A DNA stretch of 64,000 nt from Petropleomorpha daqingensis. Lineage in GTDB: Bacteria > Actinomycetota > Actinomycetes > Mycobacteriales > Geodermatophilaceae. Below, piece after piece: positions 26,002 through 34,014 of this stretch; position 1 is the first letter of the stretch, and each line of letters begins with the position of its first letter. The stretch covers positions 248,001-312,000 of the forward strand of contig NZ_JACBZT010000001.1 in assembly GCF_013408985.1 (NCBI RefSeq), read 5' to 3'. The notes beneath the pieces are model-generated. The model had not been told where the DNA came from and did no database searches. It saw only the letters and a list, made by a program, of their open reading frames with translations. Made by a program: the position numbers and the translations under genes.

Positions 26002-26088
26002 CCTTGCCCTGGGCGGGCGCAGCCGAGGATCGTGATCCTCGCGGCGGTGCCGCGGAGGCCTCGCCGATCCCGGAGAGGAGCTGTGCGC

Positions 26089-26709
26089 ATGTACGCCCGA
26101 TCCACCACCGTGCGAGGCAACCCGGAGGCGATGGACGACGCGATCGCGTTCGTGCGCGACGAGGCGATGCCCGCCCTGCTAGGGATGAGCGGCTGCGTCG
26201 GTGTCTCGATGCTCTGCGACCGCGCGGACGGCCGCTGCATCATCACCTCCGCCTGGGGCGACGAGACGGCGATGCACGCGACCGAGCAGGCCGTCGTCGA
26301 GCTGCGGCGCCGGGCCGCCGACCTGATGGACGGCGAGTACGAGACGCAGGTGTGGGAGATCGCGACCATGCACCGGGTGCGCGACACCGGGGACGGCGCC
26401 TGCGCGCGGGTGATCTGGTCGCAGGGTCAGGCCGGCCAGATGGACCGGGTCATCGACGCCTTCCGGACGACGATCCCGGCGCAGCTCGAGCAGATGGAGG
26501 GCTTCTGCGGCGTCAGCGCCTTCGTCGACCGCGCGTCGGGGCGGGCGGTCGCCGCGGTGAGCTACGCGAACCGGGACGCGATGGACCGCTCCGCGGAGGC
26601 CGGCCTGGCCCTGCGCGACCGGTTCGCCGCGAGCCACGGCTTCGACATCACCGACGTCGCCGAGTTCGACCTCGTGCTGGCCCACCTGCGACTGCCCGAA
26701 CTCGTCTGA
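26089..26709 (+). CDS. Double-domain ABM-like protein, copy 1 (206 aa)
   Basis: Two repeats of a dimeric alpha/beta-barrel (antibiotic biosynthesis monooxygenase-like) unit in one chain. GCVGVSMLCDRADGRCIITS in the first half aligns with GFCGVSAFVDRASGRAVAAV in the second. Each is followed by an aligned AM-helix (WGDETAMHATE and YANRDAMDRSA). Function is unknown; such folds bind heme or small hydrophobic ligands, or act as cofactor-free oxygenases. The ATG at 26089 lies after GGAGAGGAG. The next gene is a close paralogue in tandem. Confidence 0.7.
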   Translation: MYARSTTVRGNPEAMDDAIAFVRDEAMPALLGMSGCVGVSMLCDRADGRCIITSAWGDETAMHATEQAVVELRRRAADLMDGEYETQVWEIATMHRVRDTGDGACARVIWSQGQAGQMDRVIDAFRTTIPAQLEQMEGFCGVSAFVDRASGRAVAAVSYANRDAMDRSAEAGLALRDRFAASHGFDITDVAEFDLVLAHLRLPELV

Positions 26710-26738
26710 GCACAACCGATCCAGAGAGGAGAGCCGGC

Positions 26739-27362
26739 ATGTACGCCCGTTCCAACGCCCTGATGGGGAACCCGCAGGCGATGAACGAGGCCATCGCCTA
26801 CATCCACGACGAGGTGATGCCGCTGGTGCAGGGGATGGACGGCTGCATCGGCCTGTCGATGCTGTGCGACCGCGCCTCCGGCCGGTGCATCGTCACGACG
26901 GCCTGGGCCAACGAGGAGGCGATGCGCGCCAGCGAGGCGGGCGTCGCCGACAGCCGCGAGAGGGCGACGCACGTCTTCGGGAGCAGCACCCCGGAGGTGC
27001 GCGAGTGGGAGATCGCCGTCATGCACCGCATGCACGAGAGCCACGACGGCGCCTGCGCCCGGGTGCTCTGGGGCGAGATCGACCCGGCCAAGGCCGACGA
27101 CACGCTGTCCACGTTCCGGATGACGATGATGCCGCGCATGGCGGACCTGCCCGGTTTCTGCAGCGTCAGCCTGCTGGTCGACCGCGCCACCGGCCGCAGC
27201 GCGATGACCGCCTGCTACGACAGCCGCGAGGACATGGCCCGCGCCGCCGGGATCGCGACGTCGATGCGCGAGGAGTTCAGCCAGGCCATGGGCATCACGC
27301 TCACCGACATGGCCGAGTTCGACGTCGTCCTCCACCACCTGCGGGTACCGGAAACTGTCTGA
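26739..27362 (+). CDS. Double-domain ABM-like protein, copy 2 (207 aa)
   Basis: Paralogue of the gene 29 bases upstream: both start MYARS, share GNPxAMxxAIA, SMLCDRAxGRCI and DMAEFDVVL/DVAEFDLVL, and end HLRxPExV. The same internal two-domain repeat is present. The ATG follows AGAGAGGAG. The two genes look like one operon produced by tandem duplication, so the proteins may form a hetero-dimeric barrel assembly. The palindrome after the stop is the probable terminator. Confidence 0.7.
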   Translation: MYARSNALMGNPQAMNEAIAYIHDEVMPLVQGMDGCIGLSMLCDRASGRCIVTTAWANEEAMRASEAGVADSRERATHVFGSSTPEVREWEIAVMHRMHESHDGACARVLWGEIDPAKADDTLSTFRMTMMPRMADLPGFCSVSLLVDRATGRSAMTACYDSREDMARAAGIATSMREEFSQAMGITLTDMAEFDVVLHHLRVPETV

Positions 27363-27371
27363 GCGGCGCGC

Positions 27372-27405
27372 CCCTGCGGCAGAAGTCGCGACTTCTGCCG
27401 CAGGG
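27372..27405. terminator. Perfect 34-base palindrome between convergent genes
   Basis: Arms of 17 bases with no loop, left half starting CCCTGCGGCAGAAG. It sits in the 45-base gap between the ABM-like operon and the acyl-CoA dehydrogenase operon and serves both strands. Its inner 22 bases (27378-27399) recur exactly at 54947-54968. Confidence 0.8.
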
Positions 27406-27407
27406 CG

Positions 27408-28478
27408 TCAGACGACGCGGGTGAGGGTGGGCCAGAGGGCGTCGGGGCCCGCGGCGAGCAGGCCGGCGCCGAGAACGCGGGACCAGTGCAGCTCGCTGCC
27501 GGCCTCGTCGCGCCAGGACCACAGCCGCCGCGTCAGGTGGTGCAGCTTGTGCTCCTGCGTGAAGCCGATCGCGCCGTGCACCTGGTGCGCCAGCCGCGCG
27601 ACCACCTCGACCGCCGCGCCCGCGCGCACCTTCGCCGCGGCCGCGGCCAGGACGACGTCGTCCCCACGACCGAGCGCCTGGACGGCGGCGTCGACGATCG
27701 CCGCGACCGCGGTGACCTCGCCGGCCATCTCGGCGAGCTCCATCTGGATCGCCTGGAACCGCCCCAGCGGCCGGCCGAACTGCTCCCGCTCGCCGGCGTA
27801 CTGCACCGTCCACGCGAGCACCTGCTGCAGCGCTGCCGAGATCTGCACCGCGCGGGCGAGGGCGAAGCGCGCCCGCAGCACGGCGGCCTGCGCCTCGGTC
27901 AGCAGCGCGCCGGGCGCGGAGACGCCGTCGAGGTCCAGCGACCCGGTCGGCTCACCGGCCAGGTTGGTCCCCGGGGCGGCCGCCACGCGGGCGGCGTCCA
28001 CGAGCACCAGCACCGAGCCGCCGATCCGCGGCGGCCCCTGCACCAGGACCGCCACGCGGCGGGCGACGCCGGACCACGCGACGTCGGCCGAGACGCCCTG
28101 CAGCACGAACGCGCCGGGACCGTCGCCGTCGTCGGACGGTTCCGCGGTGACGCCGTCGGCGATGGCGAACGACAGCGGCTCGGCCGGGTCGGGCAGGTCG
28201 AGGCCTGCCGTCACCAGTGCGGGCCCGGCCACCAGCAGCTGCTCGGCCACCGGGACCGCCGCCGCCCCGGCAGCCAACGTGGCCACCACCGCGACCGCGT
28301 CGGCCAGCTCACCCCCGGAGCCACCGGCCTCCTCCGGCAGGCCGACGCCGGTCAGCCCGGCCTCGGCGAGCGCGGTCCACAACGCCCCGTCCCACGGCCG
28401 GGACGGCGTCAGCACGAACGGCTCGTGCGCCGCGAGGATGTCCCGGACGGTCTCGACCACCAGGTCCTGATCGCTCAT
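27408..28478 (-). CDS. Acyl-CoA dehydrogenase subunit (356 aa)
   Basis: Flavoprotein that introduces a 2,3-double bond in an acyl-CoA. The N-terminal helical domain (GLTGVGLPEEAGGSGGELAD), a degenerate middle beta domain, and the C-terminal helical domain (ALAWTVQYAGEREQFGRPLG as QVLAWTVQYAGEREQFG here, then HQVHGAIGFTQEHKLH) are present. The start ATG overlaps the stop of the preceding acyl-CoA dehydrogenase gene (ATGA). Adjacent, unequal acyl-CoA dehydrogenases are often subunits of one alpha2beta2 enzyme in actinobacterial steroid or branched-lipid catabolism; that role is inferred here. Confidence 0.88.
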   Translation of the reverse strand: MSDQDLVVETVRDILAAHEPFVLTPSRPWDGALWTALAEAGLTGVGLPEEAGGSGGELADAVAVVATLAAGAAAVPVAEQLLVAGPALVTAGLDLPDPAEPLSFAIADGVTAEPSDDGDGPGAFVLQGVSADVAWSGVARRVAVLVQGPPRIGGSVLVLVDAARVAAAPGTNLAGEPTGSLDLDGVSAPGALLTEAQAAVLRARFALARAVQISAALQQVLAWTVQYAGEREQFGRPLGRFQAIQMELAEMAGEVTAVAAIVDAAVQALGRGDDVVLAAAAAKVRAGAAVEVVARLAHQVHGAIGFTQEHKLHHLTRRLWSWRDEAGSELHWSRVLGAGLLAAGPDALWPTLTRVV

Positions 28479-29638
28479 CGCAGCCCCAACCCCCGCGCCA
28501 CGATCCCCCGCAGGATCTCGTTGGTCCCGCCGCGCAGCGTGTAGCCCGGCGCGTGCAGCTGGGCCTCGGCCAGCGCCCGGCCCAGCGGGTCCGGCGAGTC
28601 CAGGGACGCCGGCACCTCCACCACGCGCCGGATCTCGTCGATGACATCGGCCTCGAACGTCGTCCCGACGTCCTTGACCAGCGCGGCGGCGAGGTTCGGC
28701 AGCTCCCCGCGGTCCAGCGCGGCGGCGATCCGCAGCGACAGCTGCCGCAGCGCGAGCAGCCGCGCCGACAACCGGCCCAGCACGGCGACGCCGGCGGGGT
28801 CGCCCGAGTCGGCAACTCGACGAGCGAACTCGGCGAGAAGGGGATAAGTCGACAGGAAGCGCTCCGGCCCCGACCGCTCGAAGGCCAGCTCCGCGGTCAC
28901 CTGGTGCCAGCCGTCGCCCTCGGTGCCCAGCAGCATGTCGGCCGGGACGACGACGTCGGTGAACACCACCTCGTTGAAGTGGTGGCCGCCGTCGAGGATC
29001 CGGATCGGGTTGACCGTGATGCCCGGTGTCGACAGGTCGATCAGCAGCTGCGACAACCCCGCGTGCCGGTTCGAGGGATCGGCCGGTGAGGTGCGCACCA
29101 GGGTGATCGCGTAGTGCGAGGCGTGCGCGTTCGACGTCCAGATCTTGGCGCCGTTGACCACCCAGTCGCCGTCGCCGTTGCGCGCGGCGCGCGTCCTGAT
29201 CGAGGCGAGGTCGGAACCCGAGTCGGGCTCGGACATGCCGATCACGATGTAGCACTCCCCTGCCGCGATGCGCGGCAGGATCGTCGCCTTCTGCGCCTCG
29301 GTGCCGTAGCGCAGCAGGTTCGGCCCGGACTGCCGGTCGGCGATCCAGTGCGCGGCCACCGGCGCACCGGCCGCGAGCAGCTCCTCGGTGACCGCGTAGC
29401 GCTCCATCGCCGTCCGCTCGTGCCCGCCGTAGCGGGACGGCCAGGTCATCCCGAGCCAGCCGCGCTCCCCCAGCTTCCGGGAGAAGGCGGGGTCGACGCC
29501 GGACAGCCAGGTGTCGACGTGCGTGGTGAACGAGCCGGCTGCCAGCTCCTCGGCCAGGAACCGGCGGACCTCGGCGCGCACCTGCTCGGCCGCCTCCGAG
29601 GGCGGCGCGGGCGCCAGCGTCAACGACGGGGTGCTCAT
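28475..29638 (-). CDS. Acyl-CoA dehydrogenase subunit (387 aa)
   Basis: Complete ACAD fold: N-terminal helices with GWLGMTWPSRYGG, FAD/substrate segment GMSEPDSGSDLASIRTRA, middle domain WVVNGAKIWTSNAHA, and C-terminal GYTLRGGTNEILRGIVARGL. The conserved GTNEI FAD-binding end is intact, unlike in the partner. The ATG at 29638 is 7 bases after CAGGGT, possibly leaderless; an in-frame ATG at 29647 also exists. First gene of a two-gene operon with an ATGA overlap, suggesting a heteromeric dehydrogenase. Confidence 0.9.
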   Translation of the reverse strand: MSTPSLTLAPAPPSEAAEQVRAEVRRFLAEELAAGSFTTHVDTWLSGVDPAFSRKLGERGWLGMTWPSRYGGHERTAMERYAVTEELLAAGAPVAAHWIADRQSGPNLLRYGTEAQKATILPRIAAGECYIVIGMSEPDSGSDLASIRTRAARNGDGDWVVNGAKIWTSNAHASHYAITLVRTSPADPSNRHAGLSQLLIDLSTPGITVNPIRILDGGHHFNEVVFTDVVVPADMLLGTEGDGWHQVTAELAFERSGPERFLSTYPLLAEFARRVADSGDPAGVAVLGRLSARLLALRQLSLRIAAALDRGELPNLAAALVKDVGTTFEADVIDEIRRVVEVPASLDSPDPLGRALAEAQLHAPGYTLRGGTNEILRGIVARGLGLR

Positions 29639-29681
29639 GTCCCGCACCCTGCCAGAGGCGGCAGGGCGCGGCCCGCTCAGG

Positions 29682-29981
29682 TCAGGAGCTCTCCTCGTCC
29701 TCGGACGACGGCCCGCGGGTCAGCGAGCGCAGCTCGCTCACCACGTCGCTGGCGGCCGAGGTCAGCGAGAACAGCGCCCCGGAGACGAGCCGGCGCACCC
29801 CGGCGGCGTCCAGGCCGAGCACGGAGCCCAGCCCGACGGCGACGTCCAGCCCCGGTACCGCGGTCGAGCGGCCCGGCTGCTCTGCCAGCTCGGGTGACCA
29901 GCGCATCGCATCGCCGGAGACCGCGTAGTCACCGGTGGCGCCGTCGAGCGCCTGAGCGACCGTGTCCTCGCCCCTGTCCAT
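29682..29981 (-). CDS. Hypothetical protein (99 aa)
   Basis: Unrecognised. The chain is mildly hydrophobic in the middle (VPGLDVAVGLGSVLGLDAAG, then SGALFSLTSAAS) but has no clear membrane helix. The C-terminus is acidic and serine-rich (SSEDEESS). The ATG at 29981 follows GGGGGAGG at 6 bases, which supports it as a real gene. It may be cotranscribed with the acyl-CoA dehydrogenases 43 bases downstream. Confidence 0.5.
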   Translation of the reverse strand: MDRGEDTVAQALDGATGDYAVSGDAMRWSPELAEQPGRSTAVPGLDVAVGLGSVLGLDAAGVRRLVSGALFSLTSAASDVVSELRSLTRGPSSEDEESS

Positions 29982-30285
29982 GGCGCGCCTCCCCCGGAGC
30001 CCCGTGCACGTCCAGCGTCCCCAGGGGCCGGGCCGCGGTCAAGACGATCGGGCGAGGGCGGCCACAGCCCGGAGGGCGCCGTTCCACCTCCCGACCGACG
30101 CCGCATCAGCCCTGGGATGGAGACGGGGCGCCACGGCGTGCGTCGCCCGGATGATTTTCTCGATTCCCGGACGGAACCAGGCACAAATCCCTGTCCCTCG
30201 GGACATCCGGCTCCCTAATCTGCGTCGCACTCGTATCAGCGCAGACACCGCAGACCTCTTTCGACACATGAACCGAGGTGCACCC
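29982..30285. other. 304-base divergent intergenic region
   Basis: No open frame here looks coding. The right half is less GC-rich than its surroundings and holds the short palindrome TGTCCCTCGGGACA (30192-30205) and, 10 bases after it, TAATCT (30216-30221). That is a plausible -10 element for the hemerythrin-like gene with a leader of about 60 bases and an operator just upstream. Confidence 0.4.
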
Positions 30286-31014
30286 ATGACCGCCACCGCG
30301 GTCCTTCCCCGCCCCGCCGGCCAGCAGGTCGACGACCGGTCCCCCGCCCCGATCTGCCGCGCCGTCGCCTACCAGCGCGTGGTGCACCAGCTGGTGCGGC
30401 GGGAGCTGCGGCTGCTCGCCGAGCTGTCCACCTGGGCGCCGGCCGCCGAGCCGGCCCGCACGCAGGCGCTGACCCGGCACGCCGAGCTGATCGGCCGCGT
30501 GCTGCTGCACCACCACAAGGCCGAGCGGGACCTGCTGTGGCCGGCGCTGCACCGTGCGCTGCCCGGGGACGACGCGCTGCGCGACCGGGTCGCCGACTGG
30601 ACGGCGCGCTGCGCCCGGATCGACCACATGCTCCGCGACCTGGCGACCGCCGCCCGGCAGTGGGGCGTCGTCGGCAGCTGCGCGGCGCGCGACAGCTTCG
30701 CCATGGCCTGCCTCGACCTGGCCGACGTCGTCGACGCGCAGACCGCCGAGGAGGAGCGGACGCTGCACCCGCTGCTGGCCGAGCACCTCGACGCCGCCGC
30801 GTGGTCGGCGATCGTCGGTTCGGTGCGCTCGGACCTCTCCCCCACCGAGCAGACCCTCGTGCTGGGGCTGGCGCTCGAGGACGCCTGCGCCGGCGATCGG
30901 GCCCGCCTGCTCTCCGGGCTGCCGTTCGCCCGCCGGCTGGCCTGGCGGACCGTCGGCGCCGGCCGCTTCCGCGCCGCCGTCGTCCGGCTGCGGGGCGCTC
31001 CCCCCGCGCTGTAG
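30286..31014 (+). CDS. Hemerythrin-like (HHE) domain protein (242 aa)
   Basis: Helical protein with HHE-type histidines: HQLVRREL near residue 31, HAELIGRVLLHHHKAERDLL near residue 65, RIDHMLRDL near residue 115, and EEERTLHPLLAEH near residue 160. These could form a diiron site for oxygen, NO or redox sensing. The C-terminal 60 residues are basic and of unknown role. The ATG at 30286 follows CCGAGGTG. It is probably monocistronic with a hairpin after the stop. Confidence 0.8.
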   Translation: MTATAVLPRPAGQQVDDRSPAPICRAVAYQRVVHQLVRRELRLLAELSTWAPAAEPARTQALTRHAELIGRVLLHHHKAERDLLWPALHRALPGDDALRDRVADWTARCARIDHMLRDLATAARQWGVVGSCAARDSFAMACLDLADVVDAQTAEEERTLHPLLAEHLDAAAWSAIVGSVRSDLSPTEQTLVLGLALEDACAGDRARLLSGLPFARRLAWRTVGAGRFRAAVVRLRGAPPAL

Positions 31015-31027
31015 ACGACGTTCAGGG

Positions 31028-31065
31028 ACGACGGTCGGCCGCGGACGCGGCCGGCCGTTCGTCGT
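31028..31065. terminator. Stem-loop between convergent genes
   Basis: Arms 31028-31041 (ACGACGGTCGGCCG) and 31052-31065 pair at 13 of 14 positions around a 10-base loop. It lies between the hemerythrin gene and the convergent zinc-ribbon gene and touches the latter's stop codon, so it can terminate both. Confidence 0.65.
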
Positions 31066-31193
31066 CAGTAGCGGGAGGTCTTGCAGTCCGTGCAGCGCTT
31101 GCGCGCGGTGTCGGTCTCGGTGCGGCAGTTCGGGCAGGTCCACGTGCTGGTGGGGCGCTCTGTGGTCTGCCGTTCGATCGTGCTCGTGCTCAT
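31065..31193 (-). CDS. 42-residue zinc-ribbon protein
   Basis: Very short protein ending TCPNCRTETDTARKRCTDCK plus TSRY, with two CxxC knuckles (CPNC and CTDC) spaced 12 residues apart that should bind one zinc ion. The N-terminal half (MSTSTIERQTTERPTSTW) is polar and disordered. The start is well supported: TAGCGT lies 7 bases upstream of the ATG, a leaderless promoter. Function unknown; possibly a nucleic-acid or protein-contact knuckle. It lies downstream of the DUF6191 gene on the same strand. Confidence 0.75.
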   Translation of the reverse strand: MSTSTIERQTTERPTSTWTCPNCRTETDTARKRCTDCKTSRY

Positions 31194-31248
31194 GGCGAGG
31201 ACGCTAGGCAGCGGATGTGTCGCGCCGGTGTCCCCGAGGTTGATTCGC

Positions 31249-31262
31249 TGTGATCGCTCACA
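31249..31262. promoter_or_regulatory. Short perfect palindrome TGTGATCGCTCACA
   Basis: A 5-base-arm palindrome (TGTGA/TCACA) with a 4-base centre lies 56 bases upstream of the zinc-ribbon start, immediately beyond the DUF6191 stop. It resembles a Crp half-site pair, but the centre is 2 bases shorter than the consensus, so the regulator is uncertain. Confidence 0.35.
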
Positions 31263-31556
31263 TCAGAGGTGGGCGACGCCGCCGTCCAGGTCGATCCGCT
31301 CGCGGGGCGGGGCGCCGTCGCCGAGGTCGTCGCGGTGCAGCTCGCGCGAGCGCTGCTCCTCCAGGTCGACGGCGCGGCCGGGTGCCAGCGCGACCGAGAA
31401 CACGTCGAGACCGCCGGCCGACAGCGCGTGCCGCTTCGTGCGGGCGAGCGGGCTGAGCCGGCCCAGCCGGGCGGCGAGGTGCTCGACCACGGCGAGGAGC
31501 ACCAGCAGCAGCACGATGCCGGGTAGCGTCAGAGCGACGAGCAGCCCGGGACCCAT
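31263..31556 (-). CDS. DUF6191-like single-pass membrane protein (97 aa)
   Basis: One N-terminal hydrophobic helix (LLVALTLPGIVLLLVLLAVV), then a cytoplasmic tail with HALSAGGLDVFSVALAPGRA and the ending RDDLGDGAPPRERIDLDGG, the pattern I associate with DUF6191. Function unknown. The ATG at 31556 is 6 bases after TACCGT and has no ribosome site, so a leaderless start is likely. It may read through to the zinc-ribbon gene. Confidence 0.65.
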   Translation of the reverse strand: MGPGLLVALTLPGIVLLLVLLAVVEHLAARLGRLSPLARTKRHALSAGGLDVFSVALAPGRAVDLEEQRSRELHRDDLGDGAPPRERIDLDGGVAHL

Positions 31557-31617
31557 GGCGCGACGGTAGCGCGACATGCCGCGGCGAGGGATGACAACGA
31601 GCAGGAGATCTGCGCAC

Positions 31618-31652
31618 AATGGTCAATTGCCGCCACGGGCGAATAGACCATT
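31618..31652. promoter_or_regulatory. AT-rich leader with inverted repeat upstream of the HelD-like gene
   Basis: AATGGTC (31618-31624) and GACCATT (31646-31652) are perfect inverted halves 21 bases apart, in a 75-base stretch that is clearly richer in A+T than any neighbour. It lies 40 bases before the TTG start of the helicase and is a likely control site. Confidence 0.45.
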
Positions 31653-31691
31653 CTGAAGAATTGCAGAGATCCTAGCAGAAAGAGCAGCGCA

Positions 31692-34004
31692 TTGTCGAAT
31701 TCTCGGCAGGATGTCGTTCCCGACACGGCCGAAACCGCCATCGCCGCCGAGCAGGAGGCGGTCGGCGTCCGCTACGTCCGGCTCGACGAGATGCGCGAGC
31801 GCGCGGTGCGCCGGCTGCGCGAGGCGCTGGCCACCCGCCCCACCACCCCCCAGTCGGTCGGCGAGCGCGAGGCGGCGGCCAACTTCCAGACGGCGCGGCT
31901 GGCCGCGCTCGACGCCGCCGAGAGCGGCCTGGTGTTCGGCCGGCTCGACCTGCACGACGTCGAGGCCCCGCGCTACGTCGGGCGGATCGGGCTGTCCGCC
32001 GACGACGGCGACGAGGAGCCGATGCTGGTCGACTGGCGCGCCCCCGCGGCGCAGCCGTTCTACACCGCCACCGCGCTCAACGACCTCGGCGTCGCCCGCC
32101 GCCGGCACATCCGCACGAGGCTGCGCAGGGTCGTCGGCGTCAGCGACGAGGTGCTCGACCCGGACGACCCGGCCGCGGCGAACTCGACCGGCCTGACCGG
32201 CGAGTCGGCGCTGCTCGCCGCGCTCAGCGCCACCCGCACCGGCCGGATGACCGACATCGTCCGCACCATCCAGGCCGAGCAGGACCGGATCATCCGCGCC
32301 GACGCCCGGGGGGTCCTGGTCGTGCAGGGCGGCCCGGGCACCGGCAAGACCGCGGTGGCCCTGCACCGCGCGGCGTACCTCCTCTACACGCACCGCGAGC
32401 GGCTGGCCCGCAGCGGGCTGCTCGTCGTCGGCCCGTCGCCGACGTTCCTGCGCTACATCGCCGACGTGCTGCCCTCCCTCGGCGAGACCGGCGTGCTGCT
32501 CGCCGACGTCGCCTCGCTGCGCCCCGGGCTCACCGCCACGGGCGTCGAGAGCTCCGCGTCGGCCGAGGTCAAGGGCCGGCTGTCGATGGTCAAGGTGCTG
32601 CAGGCCGCCGTCCGGGACCGGGAGGAGCTGCCCGACGGCGTGGAGACCGTCGTCGTCGACCGCACCAAGGTCGAGTTCACCGTCGAGGACGCCAAGCAGG
32701 CACGGGCCCGCGGCCGCGCCGGCCGGCGGCTGCACAACGAGGGCCGGGTCCACTTCCGGCGGGCCGTCGTCGAGATCATCGCCCGGCGCTACGCGCAGCA
32801 GCTCGGCGCCGACCCGCTCGGCGGTTCCAACCTGTTCAGCCGCCGCGACCTCGAGGAGATCGCCGAGGAGGTGGCGACCGAGCCGTCGGTCAACGAGCTG
32901 GTCAACCGGCTGTGGCCGCGGCTGACCCCCGAGCGGCTGCTCACCGACCTGTACGACTCCCCCGCGCGGATCCGGGCGGCCACCCGCGGCTGGTCCGACG
33001 CCGAGCGGGCGGTGCTGCACCGGCCGGCGGGCGCGCCGTGGACGCCGGCCGACGTCCCGCTGCTCGAGGAGGCCGACGAGCTGCTCGGCACCGATCCCGC
33101 GCGGGCCGCGGCCGCCGACCGGCAGCGCTCGGTGCTGGTCCGGCAGGCGCAGGAGACCCTCGACATCCTCGCCGGCTCGCAGTCGACCGACATCGAGGAC
33201 GACGCCGAGGCGGCACTGTCCGCCGGCGACGTGCTCGACGCCGAGCTGCTCGCCGAGCGGCAGGTGGAGGTCGACACCCGCACCGCGGCAGAACGGGCGG
33301 CGGCCGACCGGACGTGGACCTTCGGGCACGTCGTGGTCGACGAGGCGCAGGAGCTCTCGGCCATGGCGTGGCGGACCGTGCTGCGCCGGGTGCCGACGCG
33401 GTCGATGACCGTGGTCGGCGACGTCGCGCAGACCGGCTCGGCGGCCGGGGCGACGTCGTGGGAGGAGGCGCTGCGCCCGCAGCTGGCCGACGGCTGGCGC
33501 CTCGAGGAGCTGACCATCAACTACCGGACGCCGGCGGAGATCATGGCGGTCGCGGCCGACGTGCTGGCCGCGACCGGCAGCGGGTTGACCGCGCCCCGCT
33601 CGGTGCGCTCCACCGGCGAGCAGCCCACCGCCGAGCCGGTGTCGGAGGCCGAGCTGCCGGCCGCGGTGGCCGCGACCGCGGCCCGGCTGTCCGAGCAGGA
33701 GGGGACGCTCGCCGTCCTCGTGCCGCCGAGCCGGCTCGCGGAGATCTCGGCGGCCGTCACGGCGCGGTTGCCGGGGACGTCGGTGGACGCCGCGGCCGAC
33801 CTGACCGGAGGGCCCGTCGTCCTGCCCCCGGAGCACGCCAAGGGGCTGGAGTTCGACGCGGTGCTGGTCGTCGACCCGGTGCGGATCGTCGCCGAGGGGG
33901 TCCGCGGCTGGAGCGACCTGTACGTCGCGCTGACCCGCGCGACCCGCAGCCTCGCCGTCGTCCACCCGGGCGACCTGCCCCCGGAGCTGGCGAAGCTGCG
34001 GTGA
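31692..34004 (+). CDS. HelD/HelR-like UvrD-family ATPase (770 aa)
   Basis: Superfamily 1 helicase-like motor related to HelD, which removes or recycles stalled RNA polymerase; actinobacterial HelR members also give rifamycin tolerance. The N-terminal arm (~150 residues) precedes Walker A GGPGTGKT at 213-220 (Lys219). Walker B is VVVDEAQELSAMAW, followed by GDVAQTGS, the INYRTPAEI motif and the C-terminal VALTRAT motif. A coiled region and insertion lie between residues 300 and 550, as in HelD. The TTG at 31692 is assigned because the frame closes upstream and family proteins begin here. Upstream DNA is unusually AT-rich. Confidence 0.88.
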   Translation: MSNSRQDVVPDTAETAIAAEQEAVGVRYVRLDEMRERAVRRLREALATRPTTPQSVGEREAAANFQTARLAALDAAESGLVFGRLDLHDVEAPRYVGRIGLSADDGDEEPMLVDWRAPAAQPFYTATALNDLGVARRRHIRTRLRRVVGVSDEVLDPDDPAAANSTGLTGESALLAALSATRTGRMTDIVRTIQAEQDRIIRADARGVLVVQGGPGTGKTAVALHRAAYLLYTHRERLARSGLLVVGPSPTFLRYIADVLPSLGETGVLLADVASLRPGLTATGVESSASAEVKGRLSMVKVLQAAVRDREELPDGVETVVVDRTKVEFTVEDAKQARARGRAGRRLHNEGRVHFRRAVVEIIARRYAQQLGADPLGGSNLFSRRDLEEIAEEVATEPSVNELVNRLWPRLTPERLLTDLYDSPARIRAATRGWSDAERAVLHRPAGAPWTPADVPLLEEADELLGTDPARAAAADRQRSVLVRQAQETLDILAGSQSTDIEDDAEAALSAGDVLDAELLAERQVEVDTRTAAERAAADRTWTFGHVVVDEAQELSAMAWRTVLRRVPTRSMTVVGDVAQTGSAAGATSWEEALRPQLADGWRLEELTINYRTPAEIMAVAADVLAATGSGLTAPRSVRSTGEQPTAEPVSEAELPAAVAATAARLSEQEGTLAVLVPPSRLAEISAAVTARLPGTSVDAAADLTGGPVVLPPEHAKGLEFDAVLVVDPVRIVAEGVRGWSDLYVALTRATRSLAVVHPGDLPPELAKLR

Positions 34005-34014
34005 CGGCCGGTGG

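Noticed and set aside
31249-31262. Crp-type site
   Set aside because: The palindrome has a 4-base centre where the consensus needs 6, so it is listed only as a short palindrome of unknown use.
31610-31691. Rifamycin-associated element upstream of the HelD-like gene
   Set aside because: The known 19-base inverted-repeat element is not present; only an unrelated 7-base repeat was found.
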